Assembly (NCBI GenBank): GCA_905371865.1 | Contig: CAJPNA010000102.1 | Location: 1-5,488, forward strand | Direction: 5' to 3' | DNA from: an uncultured Carnobacterium sp. | GTDB taxonomy: Bacteria > Bacillota > Bacilli > Lactobacillales > Aerococcaceae | DNA length: 5,488 nt | Part shown: piece after piece, positions 1 through 5,215 of the stretch | Layout of the letters: each line of letters starts with the position of its first letter | Numbering within the stretch: position 1 is the first letter of the stretch | Made by a program: the position numbers and the translations under genes | Notes under the pieces: model-generated | Databases searched by the model: none | Told to the model about the DNA's origin: nothing | What the model saw: the letters and a program-made list of their open reading frames with translations, nothing else

Positions 1-240
1 GTTAAATATATATGAATTATCGTTTTATATATAAGAAAAATTAAGTATTAGGAAATATTCTTATTTTTATCAGAAATTATTATTTTCATTTTTTTGAACT
101 TATTTTGTGGTCCCGCCACGTAGATTCCAATATATAGTGTGTTTTTTGCTCAATTTAATAATGCTCCCTTTAAAGTAGTTTACTTTTTAGTATCTACCTT
201 AGAGGGAGCTTATTAAAGTGTATTTCGCGATTTTGCTCTT
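1..240. other. AT-rich intergenic region without a supportable gene
   Basis: No open reading frame of credible size with a ribosome binding site is present on either strand. The first 100 bases are very AT-rich, with TATATA tracts. The only GC-rich patch is at 107-119, where GTGG and CCAC flank a five-base loop and could form a small hairpin on either strand. The region from 154 to 217 is a long hairpin, listed separately. The gene to the left lies outside the window, so its orientation and any promoter for it cannot be judged. I see no convincing -35/-10 pair here. Confidence 0.7.
154..217 (-). terminator. Long hairpin after the ECF S gene, candidate operon end
   Basis: The 64 bases fold almost completely on themselves. 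The outer arms TTTAATAA (154-161) and TTATTAAA (210-217) are exact inverse complements. They enclose GCTCCCT (163-169) paired with AGGGAGC (203-209), with one bulged T at 162. Inside, 171-178 pairs with 194-201 (one G-U on the minus-strand RNA), and 181-184 pairs with 189-192 around a four-base loop. It begins 23 bases after the stop codon of the ECF gene, where an operon terminator would be expected. Neither side has a clean run of T, so it is not a textbook intrinsic terminator. It could instead be a 3' stabilising structure, a bidirectional terminator or a small palindromic repeat. Confidence 0.45.
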
Positions 241-780
241 CTATTGTTTATTTTGTTTTAATTTGTAATTCGCATATGCTCTTAAAGAAATCGTTCCAAA
301 AATAGCGACGGTTAATAAATTTAGAATACTTGCTATCCAACCTTGAGTAAATACAATCGTTGTAGAAGACTGATAGAATAAAACATCTAGTGTTGGGGCA
401 ATCAACCCAAAGATTGCAATATTCACTGACGCTTGAACCACATTAAAGCGAATCATATCATGCTGTGAAAACACTCCTTGTCGAAGACTATTTCTTCGAA
501 TCGCAAATCCAAACGTAAAACCTAACGCAGCTGAACTGATAGCCCAAGAAATCCATAAATGATCTGTATTGAATAAATCAAACAATACATGGCCAGTAAA
601 CCCAACAATGGCAGCTGGAAGTGCTCCAGCAACACCCGCAAAGAGCGCAAGGTACCCATATGCCAATTGAATATATACTCCTTCAATCGGTGTTGTAATC
701 GACGTTAAGGTCATTAAAGCAGTCATGATGACAATTCCTAAAATTGTATAAATAACTGTCTTTTGTAATCCGTCTTTCAC
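241..780 (-). CDS. ECF transporter S component, UPF0397 family
   Basis: This 179-residue, strongly hydrophobic protein has five or six predicted membrane segments, at about 8-28, 36-52, 53-70, 76-94, 113-135 and 147-169. It matches my memory of the UPF0397 family (often named ECF-type riboflavin transporter S component): T-P-I near 30-32, I-Q-x-A-Y (37-41), L-A-L-F-A (44-48), G-F-x-G-H with a following D (60-68), I-R-F-N-x-V-Q (110-116), A-P-T-L-D (128-132), V-F-T-Q-G (143-147) and A-Y-A (168-170). Length is normal. S components bind a vitamin-like substrate in the membrane and are powered by a shared T protein and two ATPases. No such ATPase or T gene lies beside it here, so the energising module must be elsewhere or outside the window. 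The substrate cannot be told from sequence; riboflavin is only a family label. The start is GTG at 780, 15 bases after murB, with a strong ribosome binding site. No riboswitch was seen. A hairpin at 154-217 follows the gene. Confidence 0.85.
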   Translation of the reverse strand: MKDGLQKTVIYTILGIVIMTALMTLTSITTPIEGVYIQLAYGYLALFAGVAGALPAAIVGFTGHVLFDLFNTDHLWISWAISSAALGFTFGFAIRRNSLRQGVFSQHDMIRFNVVQASVNIAIFGLIAPTLDVLFYQSSTTIVFTQGWIASILNLLTVAIFGTISLRAYANYKLKQNKQ

Positions 781-783
781 AAT

Positions 784-795
784 CCTCTCCTCCTC
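784..795 (-). promoter_or_regulatory. Ribosome binding site fixing the GTG start of the ECF S gene
   Basis: On the minus strand the whole 15-base gap after the murB stop is purine-rich. It reads GAGGAGGAGAGG and is followed by ATT and then GTG. The GGAGG core at 793-789 sits 8 bases before the GTG. The next in-frame ATG is at codon 19, inside the first membrane segment and without a comparable site, so GTG is the preferred start. Confidence 0.75.
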
Positions 796-1707
796 TTAAT
801 GCGATGTAGGTTCTTCTCCGATAATTCGAACTTCTGGTTCTAGAGAAACTCCATCTTTTTCTAAAATTACTTTTTGAATGTAGCGAATTAGATCCATATA
901 ATCTGTAGCCGTAGCGTTGTCAATGTTCACGATAAATCCAGCATGTTTTTTTGAGACTTGTGCCCCACCAATTTGATACCCTTGTAGTCCTGCATCTTGA
1001 ATTAACTGTCCAGTAAAATATCCTTCGGGACGTTTAAAGACGCTTCCGCATGAAGGGTATTCAAGCGGTTGTTTACTTTGACGTAAATGCGTTAATTCTG
1101 CAATTTTTCCGTCAATCTCTTCTTGATTTCCTTTATCTAACTGGAACCCTACTTCAATTACTAAATCTCCAGTATTCTGAATATAGCTATGTCTATAACT
1201 AAACTCCAATTCTTTTGCAGAATAGGTCTTTAACTGACCTTCTGGTGTAATCACCTCTATATACTCTACAACTTCACTGATTTCTCCACCATATGCCCCT
1301 GCATTCATATAAATGGCTCCACCTACACTACCCGGAATTCCGCATGCAAATTCCAAACCGGTTAATCCATTTTTAGCTGCTTCTTTAGAAACGTCAATTA
1401 AAGCTACTCCGCCTTCTGCAATAATTTTTGTACCGTCTACTTTTAAATGAGACATATCATTCAACATAATTACAGCACCAGAAATCCCACCATCTTTAAT
1501 GATAACATTAGAAGCATTTCCTAAAATTGTCGTTGGAATATTCTGCTCACGTAACCAGTGTGTGACTTCACTTGCTTCTTGTTTATCCTTTGGAAAAATA
1601 AGAATTGCTGCGTTCCCACCAGTCTTAGTAAATGTATATTTTTTAAGAGGTTCATTGTAAAACACTTTTACATTTGGAAACTCTTTTGAAAATACTGTAT
1701 AGTCCAT
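796..1707 (-). CDS. murB: UDP-N-acetylenolpyruvoylglucosamine reductase (MurB)
   Basis: MurB is the cytoplasmic flavoenzyme that reduces UDP-GlcNAc-enolpyruvate to UDP-MurNAc with NADPH, the second committed step of peptidoglycan precursor synthesis. The 303 residues fit the shorter type II enzymes. An N-terminal FAD-binding PCMH-type fold carries G-N-A-S-N (63-67) and G-I-P-G-S-V-G-G (123-130) followed by M-N-A-G-A-Y-G-G-E (134-142). The substrate-binding C-terminal domain shows Y-R-H-S (171-174), S-C-G-S-V-F-K-R-P (219-227) with S222 as the expected proton donor, H-A-G-F-I-V-N (255-261), and L-E-P-E-V (289-293) holding the conserved glutamate. The ATG has AAGGAG six bases upstream. It follows the oxidoreductase after 34 bases, which hold a possible promoter, and precedes the ECF S gene by 15. 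In streptococci murB is commonly followed by potABCD polyamine uptake genes; here it is not. Complete and intact. Confidence 0.97.
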   Translation of the reverse strand: MDYTVFSKEFPNVKVFYNEPLKKYTFTKTGGNAAILIFPKDKQEASEVTHWLREQNIPTTILGNASNVIIKDGGISGAVIMLNDMSHLKVDGTKIIAEGGVALIDVSKEAAKNGLTGLEFACGIPGSVGGAIYMNAGAYGGEISEVVEYIEVITPEGQLKTYSAKELEFSYRHSYIQNTGDLVIEVGFQLDKGNQEEIDGKIAELTHLRQSKQPLEYPSCGSVFKRPEGYFTGQLIQDAGLQGYQIGGAQVSKKHAGFIVNIDNATATDYMDLIRYIQKVILEKDGVSLEPEVRIIGEEPTSH

Positions 1708-1735
1708 ACTATTCTCCTTAATCGTAATCCATTTA

Positions 1736-1764
1736 ATACTACTATTCTAACGAGTTTACGTCAA
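1736..1764 (-). promoter_or_regulatory. Candidate internal promoter for murB and the ECF S gene
   Basis: On the minus strand TTGACG (1764-1759, five of six matches to the -35 consensus) is followed after exactly 17 bases by TAGTAT (1741-1736, four of six matches to -10). The -35 lies in the last codons of the oxidoreductase gene. Initiation would fall near 1729, giving a leader of about 22 bases with the murB ribosome binding site. Its position in the largest gap of the operon supports it, but the -10 is mediocre. Confidence 0.4.
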
Positions 1765-2683
1765 ATGTTAGGAAACCTTGAGGAGCTTTTGCAGTAACGA
1801 TCCTTTCACAAATCAAGTGGCTTAACAAGCTACTTTTTTCAGAAACTGGATTTTCTGATTTTGTCTGAACTGCAATGATAAAACTATGAATAATCGTTTC
1901 AAATCCACGTTTGTACAAAGTAGAATCCCAACTTGTAAAAGTATCCAACATATCATCTTGTCCCTGGGTAATCACTAAATCCGTTAAATTTCTAAGTGAA
2001 TAAGTTCCACTAGGACTTTGTACTTCGATTCTTTCTAAGTTTGCTCCAGAAGTTTCATTAAATTGAACCAAGGTTGTTTCGTTTTCATTTTCTAAATAGA
2101 CAGTGCATTGTTCTAATACTCCGTCCTTTTTCTTATAGAAATATGTACCATTCGTTGGAAGAGAATCCATTAAGTAAAGTGCCGTATCTAAAGGATGAAT
2201 AAAAATATCAAAGACTCTAGTTCTTGTATCTTGAGAAGTTACTGTACAATTCTTTTCAGTAATAATTCTCTTCTTATTTTCTACACTTTTTAAGACTTCT
2301 ACTTTAGGAGCAAAACGTCTATTAAATCCAGCCATGATGAAGGTATCGTGTTTTTTTGCTAGTTGATATAACTCCAGCGTTTTTTCATAGCTAGGAGCTA
2401 CTGGTTTATCGATATAAACAGGAATTCCTTTTTCTAAAAATTGTTTTGCCACCTCAAAATGAGCATTTGTAGACACATGAATAAAGACTCCATCTAACGA
2501 AAATTGCAATAATTCTTCAATCGTATTGCAAGGAATACATCTCCCTAACAATTTAGATTCTCGATTCAACACTTCTTGATTTCGAGTACACATATACCAT
2601 TTGACATTCCCAATCGAACGCATCACAGGTAAGTAAGCTTTTTGACTAATCGCTCCAACACCTACAATCCCAATATTTAACAT
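1742..2683 (-). CDS. Gfo/Idh/MocA family NAD(P)-dependent oxidoreductase
   Basis: The 313 residues have the two-domain plan of the Gfo/Idh/MocA family, whose members oxidise or reduce sugars, inositols, amino sugars or related polyols with NAD(P). The N-terminal Rossmann fold opens with G-I-V-G-V-G-A-I-S (5-13), the dinucleotide loop. D92-K93-P94 stands where most members have E-K-P, and the lysine is the usual catalytic or cofactor-contacting residue. G-F-N-R-R-F (119-124) begins the second domain, and D159-x3-H163-x2-D166 matches the family's D-x3-H catalytic signature. Length is slightly short for the family but nothing is missing. It resembles the MviM-type branch (COG0673), whose substrates are mostly unknown, so no reaction is assigned. 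It starts 3 bases after mtnN stops, with AAGGA inside the mtnN end, so translational coupling is likely. It ends in two tandem TAG stops (1744-1739). Confidence 0.88.
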   Translation of the reverse strand: MLNIGIVGVGAISQKAYLPVMRSIGNVKWYMCTRNQEVLNRESKLLGRCIPCNTIEELLQFSLDGVFIHVSTNAHFEVAKQFLEKGIPVYIDKPVAPSYEKTLELYQLAKKHDTFIMAGFNRRFAPKVEVLKSVENKKRIITEKNCTVTSQDTRTRVFDIFIHPLDTALYLMDSLPTNGTYFYKKKDGVLEQCTVYLENENETTLVQFNETSGANLERIEVQSPSGTYSLRNLTDLVITQGQDDMLDTFTSWDSTLYKRGFETIIHSFIIAVQTKSENPVSEKSSLLSHLICERIVTAKAPQGFLTFDVNSLE

Positions 2684-2686
2684 TAT

Positions 2687-3385
2687 TTATCCTTCCCATT
2701 CTTGTAGTAATTGATGAACCATTTGAGCAGAACGTTTCCCTGCTTGAACAATAAAAGTATCAAAATCAACAGCAGAGGTCCCACGCTCTGGAATATCTGA
2801 AATCGCACGAATCACAATAAATGGAACTCCAAATGCGTGACACGCTTGTGCGATTGCTGCTCCTTCCATTTCAGACGCCATCACATCTGGGAAGTGCTTT
2901 AAAATATGTGTTCTTTGCTCACGAGTATGGATAAAGCTGTCAGAAGAAACGATAAGGCCTGTATGACTCTTTAAATCCACCTTAGCAATCGCTTGTTCAA
3001 GTGATGGTAAAAAATCTTGGTTCATGGCAAAACGCGCTGGCATGCCCGGCATTTGCCCGTAAACGTAATTAAAAGCAGTTACGTCAGCATCACAGTAAGC
3101 CACTTCCGTTCCGATGACGATATCTCCGATTTCAAGAGATGAACCAAACCCACCTGCAGAACCTGTATTCATCACCAAGTCTACACCGAAGCGGTCAATT
3201 AAGATTCCTGCAGCAAGAGCTGACATCACTTTTCCAATTCCAGATTGGACAAGTACGATTGACTTTCCAACAAGTGTCCCTTCAATAAATTCCCAGTTCG
3301 CAACGGTTGTTTTCTTCTCAATCGTCATCTCTTCTTCGAGCAGACGTTTTTCTTCTTCCATTGCCGCAATAATTCCAAATTTCAT
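2687..3385 (-). CDS. mtnN: 5'-methylthioadenosine/S-adenosylhomocysteine nucleosidase
   Basis: MtnN (Pfs) cleaves the glycosidic bond of methylthioadenosine, S-adenosylhomocysteine and 5'-deoxyadenosine, releasing adenine. It detoxifies by-products of SAM use and supplies S-ribosylhomocysteine to LuxS. The 232 residues match the usual length and keep the numbering of the E. coli enzyme: E12 near the start, the nucleoside-binding M173-E174, and the catalytic D197 after R193 and S196. N-T-G-S-A-G-G (73-79) is the phosphorylase-fold glycine loop. The ATG at 3385 is preceded by GAGGTG five bases away. It lies 15 bases after the GNAT gene and 3 bases before the oxidoreductase, clearly in one operon. 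No luxS is in the window. A plus-strand open frame across its 5' end is a shadow. Intact. Confidence 0.97.
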   Translation of the reverse strand: MKFGIIAAMEEEKRLLEEEMTIEKKTTVANWEFIEGTLVGKSIVLVQSGIGKVMSALAAGILIDRFGVDLVMNTGSAGGFGSSLEIGDIVIGTEVAYCDADVTAFNYVYGQMPGMPARFAMNQDFLPSLEQAIAKVDLKSHTGLIVSSDSFIHTREQRTHILKHFPDVMASEMEGAAIAQACHAFGVPFIVIRAISDIPERGTSAVDFDTFIVQAGKRSAQMVHQLLQEWEG

Positions 3386-3400
3386 TCTTTCACCTCATCA

Positions 3401-3925
3401 TTATCGTTCAATCATCTTCGCCATCAAGACAATATCTTCATATCCGTCACCGATTTTTACACCGTTCTTAAGTTGCCCTTCTTCTTCAAATCCACACTTT
3501 TCATAGAGGCGACGGGCCTTTTTATTGATAGCTACGACCTCAAGTTCAACACGAGAAAGAGTTGAATAATCCCTCACCCAATCAAGCATTTCTTCCATCA
3601 TAACGGTCGCAATCCCTTGGCCCCAGTATGATTTCAGCACACTGATTCCTAACTCTCCTCGGTGTGAGAATTTAGGATGTAAGCTACCAGCAATCGAACC
3701 AACGGCAATAATGGTATCCCCATCTTTTGCGAGTAACATATATTGATTTTCGTTTTCATAGAGCGATTCAATAAACAGCTCTTCTTGAGCGACAGAATAC
3801 TTCAATCCTTCTGGCCCGAATGAAAGAAAATCTGTTTCACTCCCTACTTTTTTACTGTAATCTAATAACGCTTTAGCATCGTCTTTGACGGGAAGTACAA
3901 ATGTGATTTCTCTTTCTTTACTCAT
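3401..3925 (-). CDS. GNAT family N-acetyltransferase
   Basis: The 174 residues form a single GNAT domain, which transfers an acetyl group from acetyl-CoA to an amine. The central strand region G-E-L-G-I-S-V (90-96) leads into the acetyl-CoA pyrophosphate loop W-G-Q-G-I-A (101-106) and its helix. N134 with A137 and L-Y-E-K-C-G-F (140-146) is the C-terminal GNAT signature. The substrate is unknown. Its place next to tsaE recalls rimI in the B. subtilis tsaE-tsaB-rimI-tsaD cluster, but the protein has a longer N-terminal part (about 60 residues before the core) than RimI, and there is no tsaB or tsaD here. I recall that streptococci also carry a non-RimI GNAT directly after tsaE, a better parallel. 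The ATG at 3925 overlaps the tsaE stop by 8 bases, with GGAGG six bases upstream inside tsaE, so coupling is expected. Confidence 0.88.
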   Translation of the reverse strand: MSKEREITFVLPVKDDAKALLDYSKKVGSETDFLSFGPEGLKYSVAQEELFIESLYENENQYMLLAKDGDTIIAVGSIAGSLHPKFSHRGELGISVLKSYWGQGIATVMMEEMLDWVRDYSTLSRVELEVVAINKKARRLYEKCGFEEEGQLKNGVKIGDGYEDIVLMAKMIER

Positions 3926-4391
3926 CTGTTGCCTCCAATTTATTAATAAATTCCTCGTACTCTTTTCCCTGTGGGACTAAGCGAATCACACGTTTGGACT
4001 CGTCGTCTCCTACACGGTCGATTTGAACCTTTAAGAATGTCGAAGGAAGTTCATCTTCGATATACTGCGCCCATTCAACGACACACACACCACCTGCATA
4101 AAAATACTCTTCGAGGCCTACTTCACTGGCGCCGCCACTTTCTTCAATACGATACATATCCATATGAAATAGCGGAAGTCGCCCTTTACGGTATTCGCGA
4201 ATCAATGTATAGGTTGGGCTCTTAATGACACGGTCGATGCCTAACCCAAGGGCAATTCCTTTTGTAAGAGTCGTCTTTCCAGCGCCTAAATCGCCTTCTA
4301 AGACCACACAACTATTGGCAAATACTTTTTCTCCTAGGCGCTTGCCTAGTTCCATTGTCTCCTCTTGTGATGTTGTATGTATTTCAAACAT
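3918..4391 (-). CDS. tsaE: tRNA t6A biosynthesis ATPase TsaE
   Basis: TsaE (YjeE/YdiB) is the small ATPase that works with TsaB and TsaD to place threonylcarbamoyl on A37 of ANN-decoding tRNAs, in the cytoplasm. At 157 residues it has the family's normal length. Visible motifs are the Walker A loop G-D-L-G-A-G-K-T (33-40), the switch S-P-T-Y (58-61), H-x-D-x-Y-R (76-81), and V-V-E-W-A (104-108) carrying the conserved E-W pair. The start is ATG at 4391, with GAAGGAG seven bases upstream. It is the first gene of its operon, about 60 bases after a putative extended -10 promoter and beyond the terminator of the ABC transporter unit. The TsaB and TsaD genes are not in the window. Two plus-strand open frames over this gene are shadows. 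Confidence 0.97.
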   Translation of the reverse strand: MFEIHTTSQEETMELGKRLGEKVFANSCVVLEGDLGAGKTTLTKGIALGLGIDRVIKSPTYTLIREYRKGRLPLFHMDMYRIEESGGASEVGLEEYFYAGGVCVVEWAQYIEDELPSTFLKVQIDRVGDDESKRVIRLVPQGKEYEEFINKLEATDE

Positions 4392-4404
4392 GCTGATACT
4401 CCTT

Positions 4405-4449
4405 CAAACTTGATTCGTTTGTCATGCATAAAAAAGAGCCAAGACAAAC
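4405..4449 (-). promoter_or_regulatory. tsaE leader with mutually exclusive short pairings
   Basis: On the minus strand GTTTGTC (4449-4443) is the exact complement of GACAAAC (4423-4417). The CAAAC part of the latter (4421-4417) can instead pair with GTTTG (4409-4405), which ends directly before the AAGGAG ribosome binding site (4404-4399). The first segment is also part of the terminator stem. Two alternative leader folds are therefore possible. The stems are only 5 to 7 base pairs and AT-rich, so regulation by them is a conjecture. Confidence 0.25.
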
Positions 4450-4460
4450 TGTCTTAGCTC
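4430..4460 (-). terminator. Intrinsic terminator of the amino-acid ABC transporter unit
   Basis: On the minus strand GAGCTAAGACA (4460-4450) pairs with TGTCTTGGCTC (4446-4436) around a three-base loop. All 11 positions pair, one as U-G, and six T (4435-4430) follow directly. It begins 17 bases after the stop codon of the ATP-binding subunit gene. This is a textbook Rho-independent terminator in the minus direction. In the plus direction the hairpin has a mismatch and no T run. Confidence 0.9.
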
Positions 4461-4488
4461 ATTATAGCATATTTCACTTATTTTAGAA
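4461..4488 (-). promoter_or_regulatory. Extended -10 promoter of the tsaE operon, abutting the terminator
   Basis: On the minus strand TGC-TATAAT (4469-4461) is a perfect extended -10 element. The best -35 is weak: TTCTAA at 4488-4483, 16 bases away, inside the last codons of the ABC ATPase gene. Extended -10 promoters often do without a good -35. Initiation is expected near 4455-4453, within the 5' arm of the terminator hairpin. The resulting leader of about 60 bases carries the tsaE ribosome binding site. Confidence 0.65.
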
Positions 4489-5215
4489 CGCGTCCTAAAA
4501 ATTCTTTTGTACGGTCTACTTGAGGATTTTCAAAGATTTGTTTTGGAGTGCCTTCTTCGGCGATAACTCCTTTATCCATGAAGACAACACGATCACTAAC
4601 TTCTTTAGCAAATCCCATTTCGTGAGTAACCACAATCATTGTTAGCCCTGTGTGCGCTAAGCTTTTCATTGTTTCTAGCACTTCATTTACCATTTCTGGG
4701 TCAAGCGCTGACGTTGGTTCGTCGAAAAGCAATACATCTGGTTGCATGGATAATGCACGCGCGATAGCGACACGTTGTTTTTGACCACCTGATAATTGAC
4801 GAGGTTTCGCATTGATGTACGCAGACATTCCTACTTTTTCAAGGAATTCTTTTGCAATTTTTTCTGCTTCCTCTTTTGATTTTTTCAACACTTTCATAGG
4901 TCCAACGATACAGTTTTCTAACACGTTTAAGTTGTTAAATAAGTTAAATTGTTGGAATACCATTCCTACGTGCGTACGGTATTCGTAAATGCTCTTGTCA
5001 TGTTCAAGAATGTTTTGGCCATTGTAGAAGATTTCGCCTGAAGTTGGTTTTTCGAGTAAGTTGACGCAACGTAAGAGTGTTGATTTACCAGAACCACTTG
5101 ATCCGATAATTGTTACTACTTCACCTTGTTTTACTTCAAAAGAAATATCTTTAAGAACTTCATTGTTGCCAAATGTTTTACTTAAATTTTGAATGGAAAT
5201 TACTGCTTCGCTCAT
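4478..5215 (-). CDS. Polar amino-acid ABC transporter ATP-binding protein (GlnQ-like)
   Basis: This 245-residue cytoplasmic ATPase drives import of a polar amino acid through its partner permease. All nucleotide-binding motifs are intact: Walker A G-S-S-G-S-G-K-S-T (38-46), the Q-loop V-F-Q-Q-F-N-L-F (86-93), the signature L-S-G-G-Q-K-Q-R (141-148), Walker B L-L-F-D-E-P (162-167), the D-loop S-A-L-D-P (169-173) and the switch histidine H198 in V-T-H-E-M. The F-Q-Q-F-N-L-F and T-H-E-M forms and the length are typical of the polar amino-acid (PAAT) family, which takes glutamine, glutamate, arginine, histidine or cystine; the sequence does not say which. The ATG overlaps the permease stop as ATGA, with AAAGGA upstream inside the permease gene. 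It is the last gene of its unit, followed by an intrinsic terminator. The substrate-binding part must lie upstream, outside the window, possibly fused to the permease. Confidence 0.95.
   Translation of the reverse strand: MSEAVISIQNLSKTFGNNEVLKDISFEVKQGEVVTIIGSSGSGKSTLLRCVNLLEKPTSGEIFYNGQNILEHDKSIYEYRTHVGMVFQQFNLFNNLNVLENCIVGPMKVLKKSKEEAEKIAKEFLEKVGMSAYINAKPRQLSGGQKQRVAIARALSMQPDVLLFDEPTSALDPEMVNEVLETMKSLAHTGLTMIVVTHEMGFAKEVSDRVVFMDKGVIAEEGTPKQIFENPQVDRTKEFLGRVLK

Noticed and set aside
1..40. TATATA tracts as a promoter
   Set aside because: No -35 partner at proper spacing and no adjacent gene are visible; TATA-like strings are expected in DNA this AT-rich.
48..89. Minus-strand ATG frame of 13 codons
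   Set aside because: It is too short, made of AT-rich codons and has no ribosome binding site; such frames are expected by chance here.
107..120. T-box-like motif (TGGTCCCGCCACG) on the plus strand
   Set aside because: It resembles the T-box core GGTGGNACCGCG only loosely. It lacks the specifier region within the window and is not followed by a matching terminator/antiterminator set or a plus-strand gene.
3114..3506. Plus-strand open frame of 130 codons
   Set aside because: It lies antisense to mtnN and the GNAT gene, both complete with family motifs. Its translation is a low-complexity S/P/I-rich sequence without a recognisable domain, and it has no ribosome binding site I can see.
3401..3925. 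Naming the GNAT gene rimI because it follows tsaE
   Set aside because: The N-terminal part is longer than in RimI, and tsaB and tsaD are absent, so position alone does not justify the name.
3971..4413. Two plus-strand open frames of 84 and 62 codons
   Set aside because: Both are antisense to tsaE, whose motifs are intact, and neither shows a recognisable domain.
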